Origin: Membranipora membranacea
Lineage: Eukaryota > Bryozoa > Gymnolaemata > Cheilostomatida > Membraniporidae
Assembly (NCBI GenBank): GCA_914767715.1
Contig: OU612069.1
Location: 25,477,387-25,541,386, forward strand
Reading direction: 5' to 3'
Length of the DNA: 64,000 bases
Part shown: piece after piece, positions 33,498 to 43,653 of the stretch
Layout of the letters: every line of letters starts with the position of its first letter
Numbering within the stretch: the first letter of the stretch is position 1
The notes under the pieces: generated by a model
Told to the model about the DNA's origin: nothing
What the model saw: the letters and a program-made list of their open reading frames with translations, nothing else
Databases searched by the model: none
Position numbers and translations under genes: made by a program

Positions 33498-34292
33498 GAT
33501 AAATCGGAGCAGTAAACCTAGAGGAAATAGCGACTTCAGACCTATCGATTCTGGAAGCTTCCCCATGAACCCGTAACTTGTTGCGAAATGCTCATCCTCC
33601 TACCGTACACTGAGTTGGACAGAGATCGGTAACATTTTCTGCTGCAATAACGCGATTAATATAGATGTCAGATCTGGTTGTGATTTCACATTGATAAAGG
33701 AGATTATTATCCCTGGTCATGTGAGATCAGCATTTTCGGTTGGTGAAAAGCTCATCACCAAAATGTCATCAAACCATAAAACAAGTGTGTACATCGTCAC
33801 AGAAGAACAAACAACTGCCATGCTTGTAGATCAGTAAGAAAATGAGGCTGGCCCCGCCTCTATGTATCAAACAATAATATAGTTGATCCTGACTAATCAA
33901 ATAAGTTGCTGAGAGTCTATGACATGACAGGAAACCATATTTTCAGTATCGATGTGAGTGATATGGAGGAGCCACATGAGCTCCACATTGATCCAGATTA
34001 CAGTATGTTAGTATTAGACTGTGGCTGCAAAGAAGAACTGAGAAAATATGAGGCGGAAGGTGATTCAGCCCAACTCACCTGGACATTGAGGATTCCAGAA
34101 AACTTGACTGGCGTAACATCTGATAAGTTTTGTAATATTTATGTGCTCAGTCTAAAGAGGGACGTAATATATCAAATATCACCTACAGATAAGACTCTAA
34201 AAGTACATGAATTCACAAAAATAATTTTGAAAATGATACTTTCATTCCTATTATGGGAAAGAGCTATTTCTGGGACCGTTAGAGAAACTTGA
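33498..34292 (+). pseudogene. NHL-like propeller remnant of a TRIM-type gene
   Basis: From the right tip of the palindrome one frame runs about 110 codons, broken by a TAA near 33575, ending DFTLIKEIIIPGHVRSAFSV, a KMSSNHKTSVYIV stretch, and a stop. A second part at 33906-34292 reads LLRVYDMTGNHIFSIDVSD, LHIDPDYSMLVLDCG and SDKFCNIYVLSLKRDVI. Repeats of the type x-V-Y-D-x-x-G-x-x-x-F-x-I and I-x-x-D-x-x-x-x-x-L-V-L-D are what NHL propellers of TRIM-like proteins show. No clean splice sites link the parts. It may be the 3' half of a gene whose 5' half lies before the palindrome. Confidence 0.45.
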
Positions 34293-35618
34293 TGGAGGCA
34301 TTGATTGAGAAAAGCTGATTCTCTGAAACCCAATACATTTTTTAATCAGGAATTGGCAGCCATGTTGTACAGTAGTTATGTAAATGATGTATAATATGTT
34401 TGGCATGTACTGTACAAGCCAAATGAGCTGCCACTTCCTCAGATTAAACCAACTAGTTAGGTAACTCTCCGCTACACAGCTATATCTGCCTCCATAAGTC
34501 TTTTTAAACCAAACCCCAGCAGTGTATTCTTTGTTAATTGTGCATTTTAGATTTGTTATGTGCAACAATGTCGGTAGAAGTTTATCATGTATATATAATC
34601 ATTATTACCATTCTCAATCTTTTTTTCAGCATGCAAGGTAAAACATGATCTGATCTGCCTTAGGCATCAATCCGTCGAACTTGAAGTCTTCTTCTACTTA
34701 TAAATATATTAGGAGACAACACACTCTCAATAGATTAGCTACCCTTGGCTGAAAACTCTACTGAATCAAACTATCATTTATTGAATTCCGCTGACTCATA
34801 CTGCTTTCAATGATTTGAGACCTATAAGTTATCATACTTTGCTTGATATCTCTATAAAAGGAGATCAGATGGTAGTGTGTGGGGATGAAGTTACTGTGTT
34901 ATTCAAACTCAAAAGTGTATGAGATTAGCATCCTGCTACTTTGTCTCTGACTCACAGGAGACTACCTCATAGTATTAAAGCGTTATATAAACTCTCATGC
35001 TACACTCCCTATCAACCTGCAACTGTCAGACACCAACAGACAACTAGAGTTCCTGCTATTAGCCTAGAATTGTGTTCCTATAATATCAAACCACGATGTT
35101 TTTTTACTCATTCTGCATCTATATATTTGTTATTTTATGTCTCCCAAGAAGTTGATTGTTAACCATGAGATATTGTGTGAATATAACATTATTTGCAATA
35201 AATAAAATCAATAAAAAATGGCTCAATAAGCTTTTTGTGATGTTACGGAATACATTCATACATGTTCTTTTTTATGAGGTCAGGGGAAAGGAAGCACTAC
35301 CATGTATTGAGCATGTATGTATAGTACGTTTTATTTTATTTAACTAACCTGGTATTCTCAAAGTTTGCAACAAAGTAGAATAATAAAGAATTTCATTCAT
35401 CCACAAAATAGTTGTTGGCTTTTAATTATGTCTATTTCAAAAAACTAATGCTACTTCTAGTCAGCTGGTAATGATAAGACACTTCAGCCAGACATCCATT
35501 TCTCGCACCGTTATTATGAAGTGCGGTCATCGAAACCTGTAGACAATAGATGAAGCCAAATTGCCCAGACACCCTCATGTTGATATAACATTCTCCATTT
35601 CTCCATTTGATATAACAG
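34293..35618. other. No gene recognised
   Basis: AT-rich. A short frame near 34940-35160 (THRRLPHSIKALYKL) resembles LINE C-terminal tails but is too short to assign. No RNA genes or repeats identified. Confidence 0.4.
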
Positions 35619-35819
35619 GGTGAGACAAAATTGGTAGTGGATGATGTGATTGCGATGAATGACTCACTGGTAGGATTAGGATTACGTGTGGACACCATTG
35701 ATCATCATCTTGAGGAGGTAGAAGCCGTAGTGATGGATGTTGAGAGAGCCACTGTAGATGATTTTACTGATATTATTGACGCTATAATACCAGCTCTGGA
35801 ACAGACAATAGGAGGAGAG
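35619..35819 (+). CDS. Possible coiled-coil exon of the olfactomedin gene
   Basis: After an acceptor (TATAACAG at 35611-35618) an open frame reads LVVDDVIAMNDSLVGLGLRV, DHHLEEVEAVVMDVERA and DDFTDIIDAIIPALEQ, with heptad-like hydrophobic spacing. Olfactomedin proteins often carry a coiled coil before the OLF domain. The only donor (GTATAC at 35820) lies inside a SINE-like repeat, and its phase (0) does not match the next good exon at 36977 (phase 2). Either an exon is missing or the repeat damaged the junction. Confidence 0.4.
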
Positions 35820-36080
35820 GTATACACCCAAGGTTGCTGGGGGCTGGAACAATCAACAATGAAAGCTCCCCCAGTGAGACTCGAACCCACAACTCCTGCG
35901 ACACTAATCGCCTGGCAGTGAATAGCAAGCGCGCTAACCGATTGCGCCATCTCGCCATCTCACCATCTTCAAAAAATAACGAGTTGATGGCTCTAATTAG
36001 ATAGCCTGCTATTCACTACTCGGAGATGTGTTTTCTCATCCCACAGCACATTCCAATTCACCATTGCCACCCTATGAAAC
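35811..36080 (-). mobile_element. tRNA-derived SINE (family 2), copy 1
   Basis: Read on the - strand it holds a tRNA-like head with A box TGGCGCAATCGG and B-box-like GGTTCGAGTCTC, about 90 bases long like a tRNA with a long variable arm. The shared repeat runs from AGGAGAGGTATACACCC to CACCATTGCCACCCTATGAAA. A second copy lies at 36225-36512. Confidence 0.7.
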
Positions 36081-36224
36081 ACAGCGTACGTGTTAGGGTT
36101 ATTGGCCTTACATGGCCCATTGCTGGGACCCCTTGTAGTAGGTTTAGCTGTCTTTCCAGCTTGTCAGCATGTCTTTCCATGCTGTCACATGTCTTTCCAT
36201 GAGTCAGTCAGTAGACAAGTACAC

Positions 36225-36512
36225 AGGAGAGGTATACACCCGAGGGTGCTGGGGGCTGGAACAATCAACAATGCAAGCTCCCCCAGTGGGATTCAAACCC
36301 ACAACTCCTGCCTCAATAATCGCCTGGCAGTGAATAGCAAGCGCGCTAACCGATTGCGCCATCTCACCATCCCCAAAAAAGAACGGGTTGATGGCGCTAA
36401 TTAGATAGCCCGCTATTCACTACTCGGAGATGTGTTCTCTCTTCCGACAGCGCATTCCAATAAGCTCTCTTCCGACAGCACATTCCAATCCACCATTGCC
36501 ACCCTATGAAAT
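36225..36512 (-). mobile_element. tRNA-derived SINE (family 2), copy 2
   Basis: Direct repeat of 35811-36080 with about 10 percent difference and a small internal duplication near 36440-36490 (CTCTCTTCCGACAGC repeated). Same orientation. Confidence 0.7.
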
Positions 36513-36976
36513 TTGCTGCCAATATATTATGCTGCCGTAAGCTTAATGATGTAATTGGGTTGTAGTTGTTGTACACACGACTCAAACTCGAGACAGCTCC
36601 AGCTACAGCTTGTCTCTCTCAATAGAACATAATAATATATCCTAACATTCGACAACATACTCTGGTCCAAGCACCTAAGGTACGATTTTGGAACGTATTA
36701 TTAATTAATTTGCAATGTAATAAGAAATGTGTATTTTTGTTTATGTATTGTTTTTGTATTAATAAGATTGGCATTATTGTTAAATTGTATTGGATTGAAC
36801 TTGTTGCCCACACATACACACAATTTTCATTCGTTTGCTAATCTTCTATTTGTTGTTGTTATCCAGTGTTTACGATCTCCAATGGTCACAAAAAAAGCAA
36901 GATCCGTTTAAACCATGCTGACTAGATCTCAGCAGTATGTCTGTCGTAACAGTTATAATGTATGATTTATATTCAG

Positions 36977-39634
36977 GTACACTGCTGTGAACAACAATAA
37001 TCAAAGCTTGTATGAGAAAGTTCTCAAGGCGAGTGAGATTCTCTATAGAAGTGCTGGTAATCGTCCTGATATTGGGAGAAGAATACAGGAACCATCTTGT
37101 GGAGCTGATTGTAAGAGTGAGCAAACGAACATAACAATACAGAGTAACCATTTGACGGACAAGAGTACAACAACAATGAATCACTCTAACGCCTCCATCT
37201 CAGGTATGGATCACAAACTTCTTAACTTTTACCAGTGCTCTGACAAGCTGAGTTTAGTAATTCTGATTTCAAAGATTTTATCAATCTCTACGCGATACGT
37301 GCCAGATGCAAATTTCTGTTATGATCCTCATGATGATACCTAAAACAGAATAGTCTTTCTACCCTAAAAGAGTAAATTTAGCTAAAGTTTTATTCAGTTA
37401 GTTGTTAGTTGACTTAATTTTAGCTAGCACCTTAATTTTCCAGCTGGGTCAGGAGTTAATATGAGATAAAGATGATGAGTAAAAATTAGCTAGCTTTATT
37501 TATGGCTGATTTAAACATGTGTGAAATGGCGAACTTTTTCTGTGGACACTTTACTCAAATATGACTGTTCGTTATCATGGATGATTCATTCAAATCTTGA
37601 GATAAACAACATAGTCAATAGATGACTTTTTACCACAGCGCTGTATGAAAAGCCTATTAGATATATAGGGAAAGTCAGAGAGAGATTTGTTGTGAGAGAA
37701 ATCAGCGGATACCGACAGAAGATTATTGGCTCATGGATGCAGGACGGCCATCTTAAATCTTCTAAAGTCTGGATGCTCCAAGGATTCAGGTATGTGTTTT
37801 TATACCCTGATCAAAACTTTCAGAAAAATAAGTTTCTGTTATGATGGATTCACAGTGATTAAGTGATTTTATAAATAGAGTGCTGTCATGAGTGAATAAT
37901 TCTTTTTTTTATGTATTGGCACACTCAGCACTAACAGATTGTTCACACAACTACTACAGATTAAATATTTCCATTCATGAAGGGCTTTTATTAGCTGAGA
38001 AAGATTTCTATATCGATCCAATAACGTGAGCAGAATCGATCAAGTAAAGGTATAGGGAGGTTGTCAGTCTAACTCTCATGAGGGGACAACTAACATTAAG
38101 AGAAAGAGCAGGACATTTTAGTGAATTTTAGTCATTGCACGTAACACATGCTTCGTAGACATCCAAACTATGCCATATGCAGCCATAAAGTTTGAGATAT
38201 GCGCACTTTACAAATATGTTTGGTTGACCTCTTTGGTCACATGCTCTTTGTGTTTAACAGGAAGTTGACAAATCTTGTGGAGTTTAGTAATGTTCTGACA
38301 TTTGTTGAGGGGGATGTGTTCACAGCCTACAAACTGGACTTTGAGTGTGGGTGTACAGGACACGCTGTTTACAATGGAAGCTTCTACTGTCATGGATTTA
38401 AGTCTAATAAAATATACAAGTTTGACTTGCTGACTCATCAATGGAACTGCACAAGACTATCAGGTAAAAACTTTGACTCAAGTCATTTCATAAGACAGTT
38501 TGGTGCCATGAATATGGCTTCTAAATGTATCAAATAATGTCACCAATGTAAATCGCTAGGAAACTTCCCATGACTAAAATGTATGATTGAGAGGTTGCGT
38601 TAGAAATATATTTTGCAAGAGAATTTGAGAATAATGTATTATTTCTTCAAATTAATTCTGGCCTCAAATCATGCATACATTGCACACTAGGAGTCAGCTC
38701 TGCTGATTAGAGCGCTGGCCATTCATGTCCAAGGTTGTGGGTTTGTACTGCAGTCCATTGACTACTAATGTTCTGTTATCCCACAGGTTCCAACTTGCCC
38801 ACAAACAGAGAGCAATCTGGCGCAGTCATTGCAACCTCGCCCTTAAGGGATATAATATTATTTATCATTAATAAGACCCCCTGATTTTTTTTCTACCAGT
38901 GAACCTATAAACCCAATTCACTGCAGCTCAGAAAAAAAATTTAACATGGGAAGCTTTGGTTTTTCTTTGGATTTATTTTTATTTTTGTACTTCAAATGTG
39001 CTAGCTTCTTTTGCTACTAATATTTTTTTTATGTATTTTTACAGGTCAGGAGATTCATAGCAGTCACGCCTACTCATCAGGAGTCTTTAATGATGTGGAT
39101 ATCTTGGCTGATTCCTTTGGTATCTGGGTCATCTATACAAACAAAGAGTCACAAGGCTATATGATACTCAACAAGATTAACCCTGTCACCCTCCATAAAG
39201 AATTCAACGTCACCATCAGGGCGAAACAGGAAGACTTTATGAGTTGTTTTATGGTAAGTTTTCTAGTTCATGATGACGACGGAGTTGATATAGAGAAGGT
39301 TCTGTTTGCTAATAAGCAGACACTAATATTTGGCCTCTAAATTAAATTTGCATGGGATGAAAAATGTTCACACATAAACACAATAGTTGGTTTGTAATCA
39401 ATTCAGCCATCAAATTATGAAGAAATGCGGAATCTCATCCCAAGCTAAATAGGAGTTCTTCATATTTTGTAGTTTGAGGGATCTTTGTACGGTATCGATA
39501 ACTGGATCGGCGGGAAATCTGTACAAGAAGTGGTCATAAACAGGATATGGACTGCTCATGATAAGTCAGGTACTCTCTCTCTCTCTCCCTCCCTCCCTCC
39601 CTCCCTCCCTCCCTCCCTCCCTCCCTCCCTCCCT

Positions 39635-39674
<40 letters not shown>

Positions 39675-40423
39675 ATGAGAAGTGATAGCTGTTAAAACCA
39701 GTGATTGAAACACCAAGACTAACACTTGGTCTTAGATTTAATATATTAGAGAGGGTTAGAGTCCCCATATTTGTTTTTGAAGATGATTTTGATACACAAA
39801 ATATTGAATTATGGAAGAAAAACGGGAATATCTAATTGTATAGCCTCTGTTTTGAACTTTGGCTATCCCTCCAATATCAAAGAGCAGAGAATTCGAAAAT
39901 AAAAAATTATGTTTTTCTTTCGTAATTTTGTAATGTCAACTGAGCTGCTAGTCCCATGGTAATCTCTTAAAATGTTGCCAGCTAATCAGAGTGTCAAATA
40001 ATTGCACAAATAAAAGAAATGTCCCAGACCAGGCTTCTAACCTGCTCGCATTCCAATATTTTGCTTGCTGATCACTCTCACCAGTGTAACGCCTGTTCTA
40101 TATGTTTAAAAAAATTCTATGTAGGAGAAGGAGCTAGTGTAGATGGTTAGAGCCCTCTAGTTCTGAGTCTTCGGACTGTGACAGACCTTGGAAAAATTTT
40201 TAAATCACTCTACAAAAACTTTTCCTTTTACACAGAATCACAGTCTACTGGGAGGCGTCGCAGATCTCCAGCGGCTATCGTCATGGAAACAGAGTCTAAT
40301 GAGATCGTGCTCAGTGCAGACTTTAACCCTCGCCACGCGAGACTATACAGCTGGAACCTTATCGATGTGGATAAGGCACAACTCAAATGGTATGAGTTCG
40401 ATGACAACCTGATATCGACCTGA
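36977..40423 (+). CDS. Olfactomedin-domain protein
   Basis: A secreted or surface protein with a C-terminal OLF propeller. Exons: 36977-37203, 37639-37789, 38261-38463, 39045-39253, 39473-39569 and 40236-40423 (stop TGA). Intron phases agree at every junction (1, 2, 1, 0, 1). The first exon is a hydrophilic linker with several N-glycosylation sites (NITI, NHSN, NASI). The OLF domain of about 280 residues then follows: IIGSWMQD; GCTGHAVYNGSFYCHGF with KIYKFDL; FNDVDILADSFGIWVIYT and NKINPVTLHKEF; GSLYGIDNW; FNPRHARLYSWNL and LKWYEF. These match the usual OLF order. A possible coiled-coil exon lies upstream at 35619; signal peptide and first exon are not found. Introns hold SINEs and a CT/CCCT microsatellite. 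Confidence 0.8.
38688..38880 (+). mobile_element. tRNA-derived SINE (family 1), diverged copy
   Basis: In an intron of the olfactomedin gene. It shares TAGAGCGCTGG, TGCAGTCCA, CCCACAAACAGAGAGCAA and GCAACCTCGCCC with the copy at 16803. The B box is decayed. Confidence 0.65.
39573..39671. repeat. CTCT / CCCT microsatellite
   Basis: CT repeats, then about 13 CCCT units, then more CT repeats, directly after the donor of the fifth OLF exon. Confidence 0.95.
40120..40195 (+). mobile_element. Partial family-1 SINE head
   Basis: AGGAGAAGGAGCTAGTGTAGATGGTTAGAGCCCT resembles the A-box part of the family-1 SINE; the body is absent. It lies just before the last OLF exon. Confidence 0.35.
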
Positions 40424-40624
40424 GGATGAATAGGCTCTAATTTCTCGAGTCAAGTCAAACATTACATAAATGTGTATTTTCAAGAGTTTGATCTGTTATT
40501 TTTTTATTTTTTTATGTACACTATCAACCACGCTGCTATCTATTGATTTACTTTTTCGAATTGTGTTTGAATTGCTTTCATGTATAAATCATTTTCATAG
40601 CGCTGTATAATTCATAAAAATGAT

Positions 40625-42100
40625 GATCAATGGTTCGGATAAAAGCAAAGACAGCACAATTACCCTCAAAACTAACTCTCAAGATGTTGCTGAAAGTTTT
40701 AATACATTCTTCACAAGCGTAGGTTCGAATCTTGCCGTCAAATTGCCTCCCAATTGCCCCTCAAATTGAGTGGGATTCTAGACCCAAATTCAGTTTTTAT
40801 GTTGTTGATAGCACTGATATTCTGCCTGTTTTGGATAATCTCCAAGCCAAAAAAAGCCACTGCTCCGGAAAAAATCTCGTCACAAGCGATCAAAGAAAAC
40901 AAGCTGATTTTCCTCCCAATATTGGCATATCTTGTAAATTTGGTCATTGAAAATTCTGTGTTCCCAGACTGCTTAAAAATTGCACGAGTGACACCAATTT
41001 TTAAAAAGGGGACAAACAAAGTACTTAAAACAATCGCCCAATATCAATCTTCAGCACTATTTCTAAAATAGTTGAAAAAATTCTTAGTAACCAGATAATT
41101 GATTTTTTAGAGACCATTTCAATTTTAACCGACTGCCAGTTTGGATTTAGAAGAGGCAGAAATACCACCGCTGCTATAAACAAGCTCATGGAACAATTGT
41201 ATGAAAATTTGGCATATTTTTAGATTTTTCAAAGGCGTTTGATACTATTAATCATGAAATTTTAGTCAAAAAGCTACCGTTGAATGGATTTTTACCCTGT
41301 GCCACATCTCTCATCGAAAATTACCTCAAAAACCATCAACAATATGTTATTGTAAATATTGCTGTATCTCAGTACCGTGACATCAACATAGGAGTACCCC
41401 AAGGTTCAAACCTGGGGTCGCTTTTATTTTTGATTTACATAAACGACCTCTTTAATGCAGCGCCTGCATTAAATTACATACTGTATGCAGACGACACTAA
41501 TATTTTTTGTACAGACCATGCTATTTTAAGTCAAGAATTAAACAAAGTTGAAAATTGGTGCTTAGCTAATAAACTAGTACTTAACTATTCCAAAACTTTT
41601 CAGGTAATTTTTAAATCCCCAAGAAAAGCTATCAGTGCCGATGATCATGTTATCAAACTGAATACCAACACCCTTGAACTAAAAAATGACTCTAAATTTT
41701 TAGGTATTATCCTTGATTCAAATATTACTTTTAAGTCGCACATAAATGAATTGTGCAAAATATTAAATTTGGTTGTAATAATGATGTGTGTAGTAAGGCC
41801 ATATTTTGACGAAAAAACAATGATCAAACTATATTACTCATTTTTTTACCCGCACCTGCTCTATGGAATAGAGTTCTGGGGCCATGTTGCTGAAAATGAC
41901 CTTAAACGAGTAATAGTCCTCCAAAAAGCTTGTGTAAGAGTGATTTTAAATAAAAAAACCAGAGATCATGTTTCAACCCTTTTTAAGACTTTAAATATAA
42001 TGCCTTTGAATATGCTATTCCAATACTGCTCTGTAAAACTATTTTTAAGCACATTTTCGAATAAAGTTTATCAACTCTCTTAAAACAGAACATGATTATA
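40625..42100 (+). pseudogene. LINE reverse transcriptase fragment
   Basis: This begins 200 bases after the olfactomedin stop. Pieces: SQDVAESFNTFFTSVGSNLA at 40680; IARVTPIFKKGTNK at 40978; FLDFSKAFDTINHEIL at 41218; then an open 267-codon frame (41280-42083) with GVPQGSNLGSLLFLIYINDL, YILYADDTNIF, a thumb region and C-terminal residues. The N-terminal half has frameshifts, and no endonuclease is present, so this is a 5'-truncated copy. The closest relative in the window is the fragment at 52200-54115, which shares the same motif C surroundings. Confidence 0.85.
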
Positions 42101-42139
42101 ACACAAGATTAGATAATTTACGAACAAAAAAGGCCAAAA

Positions 42140-42360
42140 ACAAGCGAGGTGAGAGGTCCCTGTTGTGCCATGGTGTCAACCTGTACAACAGGTACCTTAT
42201 GGGAGTGGAACATGTACTCAGTCTGGTTCCTTTGGTGGCCTGGCGGCGCGCCTGTGGGAGGGGGTTTGATTGTGTGCAGGTTGCGGATGTTTCGCTCTGT
42301 CGTTCCGGCAGGCGATAGGGCGTCGAGAGTTCTAGTCGGGCAGGCTCTGCTCTAGCTTCG
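42140..42360. other. GC-rich island after the LINE fragment
   Basis: Noticeably richer in G and C than its neighbours (for example GGCCTGGCGGCGCGCCTGTG). Probably the 3' part of the LINE. A 68-codon frame here shows no motif. Confidence 0.35.
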
Positions 42361-42370
42361 TGCTATCTGA

Positions 42371-43653
42371 CTGTCCCATTGCTTTTTAACTTTTTATATA
42401 CCTTCGATACCGTTTTACTCATTCTAATTTTTATAGTAAGCAATAAACACACATAAAAAAAAAATTTTAAATTTAGAGGCTGTGATTTCCATTCTCGCAG
42501 TGCTAACAGAACCTTGATAATTTACAAAATTTCCCTTGACTCTCCTGCCTTCTGCTTTGATACCTAAAACAATTAATTCAGTTAACGAACAGTACTGGGA
42601 CAAATTGACCATAAACTGATAACAATAAACACAAATATACAACATCCTGATTAAAACAAAGAATGCAGAATTTTGATAATGGGTTATAGCCCCCTGACCT
42701 CCAAAGCAGTAGGCAGTTAATTACGTGATCAGTATATTGACTGCAATATAAACCAGGAATTTTGCGCTAAAACAGGTAGATAAAATAACTTAGTCCCGTT
42801 TGTGAGAATATACTACTGCGGATGCGCTTGTGGTTGTGTGGTTAAGATAGAAGTTAGTTAGAAGTTGGAAGATATGAAATATATTTCATATCTTCCAACT
42901 TCTAACTAACTTCTATGAACTATAACTTCTATGAATTATAATTCATCTTGAATCTTTCTCAACTAGCCATATTATTTGTTGTTACTTTCTTTGGTCGAAA
43001 AAATGTACTGCAGTAATGCACCCAGCAGAAAATCTTTTCCTCAAAGGTAATACTAATCAAACCAATTAATGCATTAAAATGTAGTGAAGGTTACTTCCTA
43101 TGAGGGGTAGATATTAAATTAAGCTTTCATAATATTACAACATGTGATGAAAATGAGGCATGGTCAGGAAGTACCTTCGTACCAGTGACAAACTATAATC
43201 AGAGCTGAAGAGTAATATGTCTAGATGGTAATCACCATGGAAACAAGGTCTCTCATAAATATGTCATCTCATATCAAAGTATTTCCTGGTAAAACTTTGT
43301 TGATGACATTTTAACATTAAACTATGTATGCACTTATTTTATTCTTCTAGAAGTTTATCTCTGGCGCTATTTTTGGTCTGAAGAATGTATAAGACTTACT
43401 GGTCAGGTGCCAAGATTTTCAGGCTGCTTACGTAAAATGAGCAATGTATGCAGTCATGCATGATATGCTTGTCACCGAATCATTACTTTTAGTGTGAAGA
43501 ATTTTTGAGCCTAAAGGAAATTTTTGTCATGGCATGACTCTTTTTTGTTTTGGTAAGCTACTTGCCAAGTTTATTGCTAGATAATAATAGGCATAATAGT
43601 GACACACAGTTCAGTGAAATACATCGGATTAGAAAGAGGCAGGCAGTTATAGG
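42371..43653. other. No gene seen, upstream of receptor gene
   Basis: Apart from the palindrome at 42847 no feature is recognised. It should contain the promoter of the gene starting at 43654, but no TATA box or binding site can be named with confidence. Confidence 0.4.
42847..42916. repeat. Perfect 70-bp palindrome
   Basis: Two 35-base arms (ATAGAAGTTAGTTAGAAGTT and onwards) are exact reverse complements with no loop. Just after it, AACTTCTATGAA repeats add a weaker direct repeat. Confidence 0.95.

Noticed and set aside
35826-35965. tRNA-Ser or tRNA-Leu gene on the - strand
   Set aside because: It is part of a longer repeat found again at 36225, so it is a SINE head.
39534-39768. Arg/Glu/Gly-rich - strand frames
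   Set aside because: Translations of the CT/CCCT microsatellite.
42149-42355. 68-codon frame in GC-rich sequence
   Set aside because: No domain; likely LINE 3' sequence.
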